From assembly GCA_947172415.1 (NCBI GenBank), contig OX359190.1:5766001-5830000 (forward strand): a stretch of DNA of 64,000 bases, read 5' to 3'. The DNA is from Chondrosia reniformis. Taxonomy: Eukaryota > Porifera > Demospongiae > Chondrillida > Chondrillidae. Position numbers and translations under genes: made by a program. Shown piece after piece: positions 36,203 to 49,033 of the stretch (its first letter is position 1; each line of letters starts with the position of its first letter). The notes beneath the pieces were generated by a model. That model saw nothing but the letters and a program-made list of their open reading frames with translations, made no database searches and was not told where the DNA came from.

Positions 36203-38050
36203 GTAAGTTTACTTTTAACTTAAATTAGATTCCCGTGTTTACAAACATGACAGTATTTGTTTATAAACTGTTTATAATAAACACTGTAATGTTTGTATCA
36301 TCTATTGATAATCTTGCTAATCAGTAATAAGAAGCGTACGGCAAAGACACCGACGGCGCCTGCCAAATGAATACACTAGTCTTTTGCGCTCTGAAGGCCT
36401 TTTTGATTTTTAGCCATATTACATGATATCCATAATTATGTCCGGCGCCGTATGTAATCATTTTGTCTTTGTTTACGACAAATTACATCTGTATATAATA
36501 CCTTTACTATAACGTTTAATATACTTATTCAGGTTATGTTATCAATAAACAAGGGCAAATATTACAATGATTGTGATAAAGATGATGGTACTGTAAGGAT
36601 GAGACAGTGATGTTTAATCATAAATTATGTATACTACGTAGCGTTACGTAATATAGATATCTATGGTTTAATATAGGCATAATTCCTTTGTTCCCTTGCT
36701 ATGCTAAGGACGGCTTGGACCAAAGTTTTTTAGCTATGTGAATGAAAAGAAAATCTTACCCCTTTGTGTGAAACTCTTTGGATATGATTTAGGGATGAAC
36801 AACAACCAGTGTCCACCTCCCACAACCTTACAGTACAATCATCTCAACCTACAGAAATGTACACTTAGCTGTCGGTCTGTCAATGCTGACACCAAGTTTC
36901 AGCTGCACATCTATCCATTTGAAAGAGTTGTATTTCTTCATTCGGATTCCCTTCCTTTTCCTCCTACTTTCTTAAACTGCTAAGATTCATCTTAAATTAA
37001 TACTTAAATCCGACTTCTACTTAGGACGACTTCTACTTAGGAAAAGAACAAGGACTATGGATTGGTATCCGCCTATGCGCGGCTGTCAGCATGTTTGTTG
37101 AAATTCCGTTTATGGGTACAGCATTTCCGGGACGTATGATGAGCTAAAACGCTTTTAAATAAATGACTTGATACCTCGAATAGCCTTTGAAGAGGGATAC
37201 AATAAAGGATTTCATATGATTCTCGTATATCACTTTGAACGTTACCAATTCGTTCGGCGATTAGCCGAAGTATTAGGGTCATGGTACAATAAGGGGAGCA
37301 GATTCAAGTCCAATTCCTATAGATAATCTATGATATAGAGCGATTGAGGTGGTAACGCTTCCAGTTGTATGGAATAAGCTATATAGCGTCAGCAATGACG
37401 CCAAACTTCTCAAGCTGTCGATCGAAAGGCTACCTTGCTAGGTAATATAGGTAGAATGGAGAAAAGACAGGAACTTGCCATTATATACAAAGAATCGCGT
37501 AAATCGTTTATGTATCTATAGTAGTAGCACCGCTAAGTTCTTTAATGAATACAGCATATCCCTAATAACATTGTCATGTACTAAACTGACTCCACTAGTT
37601 AATAGAAGAGAAGTAAAATAGGCTATCCTTTTAGTACAGTAAAGAAAAACGCTTCAGTTGGGTAAATTGTCCAGCAAACTTTGAGTGTCTTTATCTTAGA
37701 ACATGGCGTTAAAGGAGAGTTATCTATGAACTCATCGTTACAATGTATCTCTCACTTGATTAATAATAAGAGAAATATATGCTTTTTAATTATAGTAACA
37801 CAAAATGTGGTTCCAGATTATATACACTGTCAAAAACAAACGATGAAGTGTGTCTGACTACGGCCATCTTCACACTTCTAAGACAAAAATTGGGAAGCAT
37901 AACAACCCTTAATTGCTCACATCATTTTATGTTGTTTCCAATCCATTTAAGTGTTGTATACAAACCTAGTCTTATTATGCAATACTTAATTGCCTTTGGA
38001 AAACTTACGGACACCTCCCATATTTAGCAATTGGAATGTAGTTAATGACA
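36203..38050. other. AT-rich unique DNA, no recognised gene
   Basis: Short frames exist (36738-36983 plus, 37073-37282 minus, 37779-38027 plus) but none has a recognisable domain, a coherent neighbour or a repeat structure. No TIRs, satellite units or tRNA-like sequence were noticed. It may be host intergenic DNA or very old transposon sequence. Confidence 0.4.
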
Positions 38051-38438
38051 TTCTTTATTTCAATATATATATATAGCTTTCCAAGGTATATAAATGAGTG
38101 AAAAACTGAATTTAGTTGCTTATGAAACTGCATTTATGGTATGCACAGTGCAGCTAGAACTGGCTAGCTGACAAGTTAATTTTATGTATAAATTGCATGC
38201 AACATTAATACTACATCCTTTTTACCCAATGCAGAAGGAATCATCCCAGAACAGTGCACATGGAAAAAACAGTAAGAAATACTGCACAGAACACAAGCCA
38301 ACTTAGTCATCATTGATACCGTAAAGTGACAATATTGTATGTGTGAGTTTTATCTCTAAATATGCGAGGCAATAACTGGGCACACGAATTTCTATTGCAC
38401 TATTTAATTGCTGTATTTATAAAAATCGACAACACTAA

Positions 38439-38808
38439 CGTCAAGCAGGTCGCAATGAATTACTTCAAGGTTGCAAAGATGAAGAACTTCGTTCATTGGT
38501 GTTGAGAGTGCAGCAGCACCATCATACATCAACTTGCAGGAAAGCAACCCGAAGGGGGAAAAATGTGGCAGACTGCCGATTTGATTTTCCTCAACCTCTG
38601 TCAGAAGATACACGGCTAAAAAGCCATGATGATCCTGGAAACAAGTCCAGGTTCTATGTCTTGAAGAGATCAGCAAGGGAAGAAACTGCAATCCATACAA
38701 TACACACCTTCTGAAGGCATGGAAAGCTAATATGGATATACAATTGATTGGATCAGTATATGGCACAGCTGCATATGTGTGTTGCAGAATGACATGGGAT
38801 GGGTTCGT
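38439..38808 (+). pseudogene. Helitron-like Rep-distal conserved region, frame broken
   Basis: From 38439 the frame reads ELLQGCKDEELRSLVLRVQQ then HHHTSTCRK and CRFDFPQPLSEDTRL, ending at 38714. In another frame NPYNTHLLKAWKANMDIQLI, GSVYGTAAYVC follows (about 38688-38808). These blocks, with HT-TC, CRF-FP-P and LLKAW-ANMDIQ, are the conserved stretch between the Rep and helicase domains in animal Helitron proteins. One frame change separates them, and a TGA at 38809-38811 ends the second. The usual sequence between this block and the helicase leader is shortened. Confidence 0.6.
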
Positions 38809-40932
38809 CTGAGAAGGAAGCAAGCCTGTCTTCGAATCCCAATACAGACAGTAGAAAGTCATGGTGATGACTATTACTACAGTTTGCTGCTACTATACAT
38901 CCCTTGGAGGAAGGAACCTGAGGATCTGTTGAAAGGTCACTCTTCTGCAATGGAGGCTTTCATTGTACGAGAAGGAGAAATGGTTGTTTTGAATGCTCAC
39001 AATCATGCCTTTGCAGATGAAGTGCAGAAGGCTGTTGTGCAACTACAAGCCTTGGAAGACGATGCCTACCAAGATGTTGTTGCCCCAATGGCACAGCAGG
39101 CTCAAAGGGAGGATGCTGCACAACCCTTTATTGAGGCTGAAGGAGGGTTGATGAACCCAGAGCATTTCATGGACCCAGCATGCCTTGATGATGACAATCT
39201 GAGTGCAATAGAGGAAGAACATATGCTCCTAAATGACAATGCTGACGACATTGGAGCTATGAGTAGACACTCCCTTACGGATAGGGAATTTAGGCAACTC
39301 ATTGCAAGTTTGAATACAAAGCAGCGTATTCCATTTGGCATTGTTGTGCACTACACTCGTGAGTTGCACAAACACAGAATGAAAATACGCCACAAACCTC
39401 CAGAACCATTTCATCTGTTTGTGACAGGTGGAGCAGGCACTGGAAAATCACATGTAATTAGGGCTATTAAAGAGCATATGGAACGTTCTATGTCAGGGAG
39501 TCAAGAGATGCATGCCTGTATGTTGATGGCACCCACCGGGGTTGCAGCCTTCAACATTGGAGGCCTCACAATCCATAGAGCATTGCGGCTTCAGGTGGAG
39601 CATGGCAGAACTGCTCATCAATTGCAGCTGAATGCCCTAGCCCTGCATGACTTGAGGAATCTGTGGCAAGGAGTGCACACCATCATCATTGATGAAATCA
39701 GTATGGTGTCTTACCAGATACTGAAGTCAGTTCACAGTCGACTGTGTGAGATTTATGGCAATGATGAGATCTTTTGTGGCTTGAATGTCATTGCAGTGGG
39801 TGACTTGTACCAGCTATCTCCAGTAAACCGTAGTTTTATATTCAGTCAGAAACCTGGACGCTCATCGGGGTGACTGGCTTCACACCTTTGGAGGGATTTC
39901 TTCAAGGTGATTGAACTGGAAGTGAACATGCGTCAGCAGAATGATGTTTCATTCTAAGAGATACTTAATCGGATCAGGACGGGCGTGCACACCAATGAAG
40001 ATGTGAAAATTCTTCAAACACGTTTGGTTTCGGGTGGGACTGTGGATTTGCTGGCTTCCCCATTTGATACAGCTCTGACATTGTATCCTCGTAGAGTAGA
40101 TGTTTATGGGCACAATGAAATGCAGATAAAAAGTCTAGCAAAGAGCAGTCAAATCTATAGTATTGATGCCGAGCATGCAATATTAGAGAGTCGAGGGCAA
40201 ATTTATGCCAATATTAAATACAATGAGGTTCCTGAACGTCTCATTCCACAGGATGATAAAGACTGTGCTGCACTGCCCCGTATACTGAAGCTAGCAGTTG
40301 GTGCTAGAGTAATGTTGCGACGAAACATTAACTGTGGTGATGGCTTGGTAAATGGTGCCAAAGGAACAATTGTAGGCTTCAAGTGGTCAAGAGATGCAAG
40401 GCATCAGAGTATGCCTGGTGAATTACCCACAGAGGTATATGTGAGATTCTTAGATCCCAATGTGGGGAAATTGTCAAAGGTACCAGTTGTCTCGGAGCAA
40501 CAGGATGTTGTACCAATTCAGCCTATTTCTGCACGTTTCTATGGAAAGGAAGGTACACTCCTGCAGAGAACACAGATTCCTTTGATTCTGTGCTGGGCAG
40601 CAACTGTTCACAAGGTGCAAGGATTGTCTCTTGATGCAGCAGTCATGGATTTAGGGAAGGATGTATTTGAACCTGGAATGGCCTATGTAGTTCTTAGTCG
40701 TGTGCGCACACTGAATGGAGTGGCCCTGCTGAACTTTCAGCCAAAGAAGATGACAGCAAACAAGAGAGTCCATGAGGAAATGGCAAGGCTACAACAAGAA
40801 TCTGCTCATAGTGGTGAGGAATCAGAAAAAGAGGAGTTAATATCAGGTCATTTTGTCCAGAATTGTAGTCAAAATGAGGAGAAATCAAGTGCTGCAGTAA
40901 AGGGTAGTAGTGCTTTGGTATATACACAATGA
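38779..40932 (+). pseudogene. Pif1-type helicase of Helitron-like element
   Basis: One frame with two in-frame stops (TGA 39871, TAA 39955); otherwise continuous for about 717 codons. The leader RRKQACLRIP and DDYYYSLLLLYIPWR is typical of Helitron helicases. Motifs: LNTKQR (about residue 180), Walker A GGAGTGKS (about 217-224), MLMAPTGVAAFNIGG (motif Ia), Walker B IIIDEISMVS (about 302-311), VGDLYQLSPV (motif III), LWRDFFKVIELEVNMRQQ after the first stop, LAVGARVMLRRNINCGDGLVNGA, TVHKVQGLSLD (motif V), and AYVVLSRVRTLNGVALLNF (motif VI). It would unwind DNA 5'-3' during rolling-circle-like transposition. All seven motif regions are readable, so decay is modest. It may be a Pif1-like stand-alone element rather than a full Helitron. 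Confidence 0.8.
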
Positions 40933-41887
40933 CAAGTGTATGTCACAATCTTACGTTAAGAGTGCGGATAAAGGGACATATGGCAAGGAGTATACATCGG
41001 AACCATTGGTGGTTGGCAGTCAGTCTGTGCATTCAGACATCCCAATTACTTATGTGGACACACTGGTGTTGTCACTGAAAACAACACTTGAAGGTATAGT
41101 GACTAGTAACACTTTGAATAGTGAGTCAATAGTAAGGTGGTCAAAGTGTCATCACAGTGAATTACAGACTATTCTTAAAGTTGTCAATCGTCCTTCCCGG
41201 GCAACTTTCAGTAATTTGCATCATCAAGTGGATGTTGCAGTAAAAGACAAAGTCTTTCCAGCTTTTACGTCACAGTACATGCCAGTTTGCACTAAAGGAG
41301 GTGGAAATTGTATGTATCATATGCTATCGTTGGCCCTCTGTGGAACAGAGCAGTACATGTGCCACTTGAGATTGGTGACCGCTTATAGCCTCATTGTGCA
41401 TCAACAACATATGCTAAAAGTCATTCAGCCAACTGCTAGGATACTTCTACCGTTGCAGAAACGAGATGCTGCTTCAGTTGCTAAAGCAGCAGAAGTACAC
41501 TGGCTGGAACTACTTTGCAGTTCGATCACTGACAAGTCATGGGGAAACCAATTTCATCTGCATGCACTGGCAATGATTTTGGAGAGGTCTATTTGGTTGT
41601 ATGGTGTGATGTACGGCAGATGCCTTCAAGATGAAGGAAAGCAGCTCCAACCAATTAAGCAGGATGTAACACCTACTGAATTGCAAGATCTGTTTGAAAT
41701 GAGAGACAAGAGGTTGAATAACAGCATTTGCTATCGCTTTGATGCAGTCCTAGAAGAGCATGTTCCCCTTTTAGGATTTCTGGATTCCTCTCATTTCACT
41801 GCCATTCTTCCAACGGTGTCTGCAAAATGTTCCTTAGGGTTTGCTCCATTTACCACCTTCATGTCACAGTGGGCTCCTGAAGAGTGA
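40910..41887 (+). CDS. OTU-family cysteine protease domain downstream of the helicase
   Basis: A 325-residue frame that overlaps the end of the helicase frame by 23 bases in another phase, so a single frame change or a splice joins them. The catalytic block GGGNCMYHMLSLALCG (Cys about residue 134) is the OTU nucleophile motif, with Gly where Asp is more common. It is followed by LRLVTAYSLIVH and a Trp-Gly block SWGNQFHLHALAMIL, and the catalytic His is in SSHFTAIL (about residue 295). OTU domains remove ubiquitin; they are known passengers of animal Helentrons. Here the domain lies C-terminal to the helicase, whereas in described Helentrons I recall it toward the N-terminal side. Stop TGA at 41885. 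Confidence 0.75.
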   Translation: MLWYIHNDKCMSQSYVKSADKGTYGKEYTSEPLVVGSQSVHSDIPITYVDTLVLSLKTTLEGIVTSNTLNSESIVRWSKCHHSELQTILKVVNRPSRATFSNLHHQVDVAVKDKVFPAFTSQYMPVCTKGGGNCMYHMLSLALCGTEQYMCHLRLVTAYSLIVHQQHMLKVIQPTARILLPLQKRDAASVAKAAEVHWLELLCSSITDKSWGNQFHLHALAMILERSIWLYGVMYGRCLQDEGKQLQPIKQDVTPTELQDLFEMRDKRLNNSICYRFDAVLEEHVPLLGFLDSSHFTAILPTVSAKCSLGFAPFTTFMSQWAPEE

Positions 41888-42901
41888 TATACACAAATGT
41901 GCCAACTACCATCATCGGTTGCAGTGTTTGTGTGTCATGGTAAGTGAATGGTAGAATACAGTGACTGCAAACGCTGACGTGGTGATGTCAAGTTATATAG
42001 AATTTAGTATTTGAGGCTACTTCGAACTCACTGAAGTATATTTGTAGTTTACGTATAATGTATTTTCTAAGTGTTTGTAACTTTTCTACAGCAGCAATGT
42101 ATTTTGACAATAAGTTACACTCTACAGCAATGCAAGGTGTTAGTTTGAGTTCATATGTACATTGTAATTTTGAATGTTTTCTCTGACGTGTGGTTGGCTG
42201 TGTCACAGTTATTGTCCTCTTATGTCCTTTATACTAAGAAGCAAGGATGCATGGAGCAGGCAATTTAAAAGCTTTCTGGTAAGTCAAAAGTTTCAATTTC
42301 TTTAATTTTATACCTCATTTGGCTTTCACTTACAAAATTCATTGCAAATTTCTAATTGTTCTCACATCATTGCAGGTCACTCCTTACCTTCACAACTAGA
42401 AGGAAAAAATATTACAGAAGAAGATACATGTTTTGAATCACTATGAACACATAACTTAGACCTGCATTGGGTAGACATGAGGAGTGAGCAAGCATTTCAT
42501 TAGCAAGTCTAACAAGTAAATGTACATATAATATGATTGCTAATTAACTCATGCACACTACTGCGAAGTGCTGTTAATATGTAAGTGTACTCTTTTCCTT
42601 CAGGTATCCACAGAATCACAGGATGAACATGTTTGGAACCAAAGAAAGAAACCATACCCATACCATATCTGTCATATCTCATTTATTGCATTATTAATTT
42701 ACAAGTCAATTTAGTGCATACTTCAGTGTTCCTGCAAAATACATGCTTGATAGTACCAAAACCTAATACTCTTCAGTCACATTCTTTTTTCTGTTTGTAA
42801 TGTACTTATTAATTGATAATTGTTCATAGAAGTGTTTAATAGAGTTTACCAGTAGGATGAACATGATTGGTAATAATAAGGTCAGAGCGACCGAAGGGAG
42901 C

Positions 42902-42963
42902 CAAGTAGTTCGAGTTCATTCGGGGGGCGGGAGCCCCACGAGTTTTTTAACTCGAACTACTTG
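42902..42963. repeat. Solo GC-rich hairpin
   Basis: CAAGTAGTTCGAGTT and AACTCGAACTACTTG are perfect 15-bp arms around GGGGGGCGGGAGCCCC. It is the same hairpin that heads the elements at 17-331, 2666-3045 and 26585-26970, here without the body, exactly at the border between the Helitron-like region and satellite 2. Confidence 0.75.
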
Positions 42964-42969
42964 TTTTTC

Positions 42970-45202
42970 TTTTTTCAGGACCCAACCTTGTATTGAACCA
43001 CGACATCCTCGTACCTTGTATCCAGACGATGTCATCCGTAACACCATTGGTCACGTGGGTCACCCAATATATGTTGTAAATGAAGTCCTATTTATATACC
43101 ACTCACTTTTGACTCTACACATATATGCAATATATAAGATGGATAATATGCATATAAGATATATACAATATATATTACATATAAGATATATAATACATAT
43201 AATAGATGTAAGCTTTTTTCCTTTTTTCCTTTTTAAGGACCCCACCTTGAAATGAACCATGACATCTTCGTACGACGATGTTATCCGTAACACCATCGGT
43301 CACGTGGGTTCCAAAATGTATCTTGTAAATGAAGTCCTATTTATTTACCACTCACTTTTGATTCTACATATATTTGCGATATATAAGATTTTTAATATAC
43401 ATATAAGATATATACAATATATATTATATATAAGATATATAAAACATATATAAGATGTATGCCTTTTTTCTTTTTTTCTTTTTTCAGGACCCCACCTGGT
43501 ATTGAACCAGGGCATCCTCGTACGACGATGTTATCCGTAACATCATCGGTCCCGTGGGTTTCACAATGTATCTTGTAAATGAAGTCCTATTTATATACCA
43601 CTTACTTTTGAATACATATATATGCAATATAAAAGATATGTAATATGCATATAAGATATGTACAATATATATTACATATAAGATATATAAAATATAAGAG
43701 ATGTATGCTTTTTTCTTTATTCTTTTTTCAGGACCCAACTTGTTATTGTACTAGGGCATCCTCATACCACGATGTTATCCGTAACACCATCGGTAACCTT
43801 GGTTCCACAATATATGTTGTAAATGAAGTCCTATTTATATACCACTCACTTTAGACTCTACGTATATATGCAATATATATATATATATATAATATGCATC
43901 TAAGATATATATTACATATAAGATATATAATACATATATAAGATGTTTTCTTTTTTTCTTTTTTCTTTTTTCAGGACCCAACCTGGTTTTGAACGAGGGC
44001 ATCCTCGTACCTTTTATCCAGACGATGTCATCCGTAACACCATCGGTTATGTGGGTTCACAATATATGTTGTCAATGAGGTCCACTTTATATACCATTCA
44101 CTTCTGACTCTAAATGTATATGCAATATATAAGATATATAATATGCATATAAGATATACACAATGTATATTACATATAAGATATATAATACATATATAAG
44201 TTGTTGGCTTTTTTCTTTTTTCAGGACCCTACCTGGTATTGAACTAGGGCATCCTCGTACCTTGAATCCTGACAATGTCATCCGTAACACCATCGGTCAC
44301 TTGGGTAACCCAATATATGTTGTAAATGAAGTCCTATTTATATACCACACACTTTTGACTTTACATATATATGCAATATATATATATATAATATGCATAT
44401 AAGATATATACAATATATATAACATATAAGATATATAATACATATATATTATGCATGCTTTTTTCTTTTTTCAGGATCCAACCTGGTATTGAACCAGGAC
44501 ATTGTCGTACCTTGTATGTCCAGACGAGGTTATCCGTAACACCATCGGGCACGTGGATTCCACAATATATGTTGTAAATGAAGTTCTATTTATATACCAC
44601 TCACTTTAGACTCTACATATATATGCAATATCTATATATATATATAATATGCATATAAGATATATACAATATATATTACATATAAGATATATAATACGTA
44701 TATAATATGTATGCTTTTTTCTTTTTTCATGACACAATCTGGTATTGAACCAGGACATCCTCGTACCTTGTTTCCAGACTAGGTTATCCGTAACACCATC
44801 GGTCACGTGGGTTCCACAATATATGTTGTAAATGAAGTCCTATTTATATACCACTCACTTTTGACTCTACATATATATGCAATATATAGGATATATAATA
44901 TGCATATAAGATATATACAATATATATTACATATAAGATATATAATACATATATAAGATGTATGCTTTTTTCTTTTTTTCTTTTTTCAGGACCCCACCTG
45001 GTATTGAACCCGGGTATCCTCTTACGACGATGTTATCCGTTACATCATCGGTCACGTGGGTTCCACAATGTATCTTGTAAATGAAGTCCTATTTATATAC
45101 CACTCACTTTTGACTCTACATTTATATGCAATATATAAGATATATAATATGCATATAAGATATATACAATATATATTACATATAAGATATATAATACATA
45201 TA
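42970..45202 (-). repeat. Satellite 2, block 2
   Basis: About eight to nine units of the 255-bp repeat. Several have lost part of the tRNA-like middle: TACCTTGTATCCAG is missing and the sequence reads CTCGTACGACGATG. No gene. Confidence 0.9.
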
Positions 45203-46375
45203 CATTGGAACCTCTGTTAACGGACATTCCCAATAGCGAAAACCTCCACTACAACGGCACGGAAGTAAAGCACCGACTGAACTTCGTATTAAAGTAGTAT
45301 GTAAGAACCCTCCGTATAGCGGAAACCTCTCAGTTCTGTAATAACGAACTTATCTCCTTTTCCAAAGTGTAAATTCTATCTCTATTTAACGGAAAAGGGA
45401 ATCACAATTCGAACGTGATATATCTGGAATTAACGTGTGTGTCAAAAGAATGCGAATTGCGAGTAGTATACACAATCTTTTGACACGTATTGATTTGACA
45501 CCTTAGTAACTTCGTATACACATCCCGTACAACTAAGCATTCTTTTAACCACAATGTTTACATATACCCGAATTTTCGACCAGATTCAAATCCAGTGATA
45601 TTATTAGGTAAGCAGCTGCCATCTACGGACAGGAGGAGCATCTTGAATAAGATAGATATGAACAGAACCGACATAGTAAGGAAAGCCTCCCTAAGGACAA
45701 AGAACTGTCGTCCTTGAATGTCCTTTAAAAAGCTTTTTAAATGAGCACGTACAGAACACAGGATCAAATTACAGGTTTCATATGGTGTGAAATCTATTTG
45801 AAACTTCTTGAACAGCCAGGTTTCAAAGGGTGCTCAAAAATGTGCTAACAGATTAATTTCACTGGTTTCAAATTTTAACAGCCCCCTTTCCGAGTTTATA
45901 CATACTTTCATACCTTTTGAAACCTGGCAGTTCATAGAGTTTCAAATAGGTTTCATGCCATCTGAAACCTGATATTTGATCCTTTGGAATAAAGTTATCT
46001 TGAAAAGTATCTTCTTAGGGATGCTCCTCCTGTCCATAGATGGCAGCTGCTTAACTATCACTGGATTCGAAAGAATCCCTGCAGGACATCAAATACTTTT
46101 TGGAGAGCTATTCCCACTTTATTGAAGCAGCTACTACCAGCAACCTTATTGATAGAGTTGCAATGTTGCATTCAGTTTGTGCCAGACAGACTACTATAGA
46201 AGATCATAATTAAGGACTATAGTTACATGTGTGCATGTAAATGTATATATATGAAGTCTGAGTAATTATTTTGTGTAAAAACAAGAAATGCGCAAAACCT
46301 CCCTTTAAAGAAAACCTCCTAAATAAAGGAAAAAGAAATTGTCCCAATGATGTTTGTTATTCGGAGGTTCCACTG
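45203..46375 (+). mobile_element. pogo/Tigger-like DNA transposon, 1.17 kb, TA-flanked
   Basis: The left end is CATTGGAACCTCTGTTAACG and the right end, read in reverse, is CAGTGGAACCTCCGAATAAC. TA lies on both sides (45201-45202 and 46376-46377), as for Tc1/mariner-pogo elements. Inside there are two nested inverted repeats: about 45583-45645 with 46021-46075 (GCAGCTGCCATCTA), and about 45770-45825 with 45915-45980 (GGTTTCA blocks). Near the right end a coding tail survives (46073-46213). Most of the transposase is gone. Confidence 0.7.
46073..46213 (+). pseudogene. C-terminal remnant of a pogo-like transposase
   Basis: A 46-codon open tail ending TAA at 46211, reading ESLQDIKYFLESYSHFIEAA then TTSNLIDRVAMLHSVCARQT. 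It is helical and acidic, as transposase tails of this superfamily often are. Its position just inside the right terminus fits. No catalytic DDE/D residue is present. The family call follows from the TIR and TA borders, not from this peptide. Confidence 0.35.
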
Positions 46376-46377
46376 TA

Positions 46378-49033
46378 ATAGATGTATGCTTTTTTCTTTT
46401 TTTCTTCTTTCAGGACCCCACCTGGTTTTGGACCATGGCATCCTTGTACGAAGATGTTATCCGTAACATCATCGGTCACATGGGTTCCACAATGTATCAT
46501 GTAAATGAAGTCTTATTTATATACCACTCACTTCTGACTCTACATTTATATGCAATATATAAGATATATAATATGCATATAAGATATATACAATATATAT
46601 TACATATAAGATATATATTACACATAATAAATTGTTGGCTTTTTTCTTTTTTCACGACCCAACCTGGTATTGAACCAGGGCATCCTCGTACAACGATGTT
46701 ATCCATAACACCATCGGTCACGTGGGTTTCACAATATATTTTGTAAATGAAGTCCTATTTATATACCACTCACTTTTGACTCTACATATATATGCAATAA
46801 ATAAGATATATAATATGCATATAAGATATGTACAATATATATTACATATAAGATATATAATACATATATTACTTGTTGACTTTTTCTTTTTTCAGGACCC
46901 AACCTGGTATTGAACTTGGGCATCCTCGTACCTTGTATCCAGACGATGTCATCCGTAACACCATTGGTCACGTGCGTCACCCAATATATGTTGTAAATGA
47001 AGTCCTATTTATATACCACACACTTTTGACTCTATATATATATGCAATATATATATATATATATATATATAATATGCATATAAGATATATACAATATACA
47101 TTACATATAAGATATATAATACATATATATTATGCATGCTTTTTTCTTTTTTCAGGACCCAACCTGGTATTGAGTGAGGACATCCTCGTACCTTGTATCA
47201 AGACGATGTTATCCGTAACACAATCGGTCATGTGGGCTCCACAATATATGTTGTAAATGATGTCCTATTTATATACCACTCACTTTTGACTCTACATATA
47301 CATGCAATATATATATATATATAATATGAATATAAGATATTCACAATATATATTACATATAAGATATAGAATATATATATAAGTTGTTTGCTTTTTTTTC
47401 AGGACCCAACCTGTTATTGCACCAGGGCATCCTCGTACGACGATGTTATTCGTAACATTATCGGTCACGTTTGTTCCACACTGTATCTTGTAAATGAAGT
47501 CCTATTTATATACCACTCACTTTTGACTCTACATATATATGCAATATATATATATATATATAATATGAATATAAGATATTCACAATATATATTACATATA
47601 AGATATAGAATACATATATAAGTTGTTTGCTTCTTTTTCAGGACCCAACCAGTTATTACACCAGGGCATCCTCGTACGACGATGTTATCCATAACATTAT
47701 CGGTCACGTTTGTTCCACAATGTATCTTGTAAATGAAGTCCTATTTATATACCACTCACTTTTGACTCTACATAAATATGCAATATATAAGATATATAAT
47801 ATGCATATAAGATATATTCAATTTATATTACATATAAGATATATAATACATATATAAGATGTTGACTTTTTTCTTTTTTCAGGACCCAACCTGGTATTGA
47901 ACTAGGGCATCCTCGTACCTTGTATCCTGACGATGTCATCCGTAACACCATCGGTCACGTGCGTCACCCAATATATGTTGTAAATGATGTCCTATTTATA
48001 TACCACTCACTTTTGACTCTACATATATATGCAATATATATATATATAATATGCATATAAGATATAAAGAATATATATTACATATAAGATATATAATACA
48101 TATATATTATGCATGCTTTTTTTTCTTTTTTCAGGACCCAACCTGGTATTGAATCAGGACATCCTCGTACCTTGTATCCAGAAGATGTTATCCATAACAC
48201 AATCGGTCACGTGGGCTCCACAATATATGTTGTAAATGATGTCCTATTTATATACCACTCACTTTTGACTCTACATATATATGCAATATATATATATATA
48301 TAATATGAATATAAGATATACACAATATATATTACATTTAAGATATAGAATACATATATAATTTGTTTGCTTTTTTTTTCAGGACCCAACCTGGTATTGA
48401 ACCAGGGCATCCTCGTACGACGATGTTATCCGTAACATCATCGACCACGTTGGTTTCACAATGTATTGTAAATGAAGTCCTATTTATATACCACTAACTT
48501 TTGACTCTACATATATATGCAATATATAAGATATATAATATGCATATAAGATATATTCCATATATATTACATATAAGATATATAATACATATATAAGTTG
48601 TTGGCTTACTTTCTTTTTTCAGGCCCAACCTGGTATTGAACTAGGGCAATCTCGTACCTTGTATCCAGACGATGTTATCCGTAACACAATCGGTCACGTG
48701 GGCTCCACAATATATGTTGTAAATGATGTCCTATTTATATACCACTAACTTTTGACTCTACATATATATGCAATATATAAGATATATAATATGCATATAA
48801 GATATATTCCATATATATTACATATAAGATATATAATACATATACAAGTTGTTGGCTTATTTTCTTTTTTCAGGCCCAACCTGGTATTGAACTAGGGCAT
48901 TCTCGTACCTTGTATCCAGACGATGTTATCCGTAACACAATCGGTCACGTGGGCTCCACAATATATGTTGTAAATGATGTCCTATTTATATACCACTCAC
49001 TTTTGACTCTACATATATATGCAATATATATAT
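46378..49033 (-). repeat. Satellite 2, block 3
   Basis: About ten units. Some carry long (TA)n runs, for example 47045-47072. No gene. Confidence 0.9.

Larger units (their letters stand above)
38420..42890 (+). mobile_element. Decayed Helitron/Helentron-like element, ends not defined
   Basis: It contains the post-Rep region, a Pif1-type helicase and an OTU protease in this order on the plus strand. The Rep HUH domain itself was not found upstream (38050-38440 has no clear frame). Helitron family helicases of animals carry the same CRF-FP and NPYN-LLKAW-ANMDIQ blocks before the helicase. Downstream, 41888-42890 has no coding I can support. Neither a 5' TC nor a 3' hairpin-CTRR terminus could be placed, so limits are approximate. 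Confidence 0.6.

Noticed and set aside
37073-37282. 69-codon minus frame in unique DNA
   Set aside because: Looked briefly like a recombinase piece but no conserved residues could be matched.
39102-39414. Minus-strand frames over the helicase
   Set aside because: Shadows of the plus-strand helicase, which has all its motifs.
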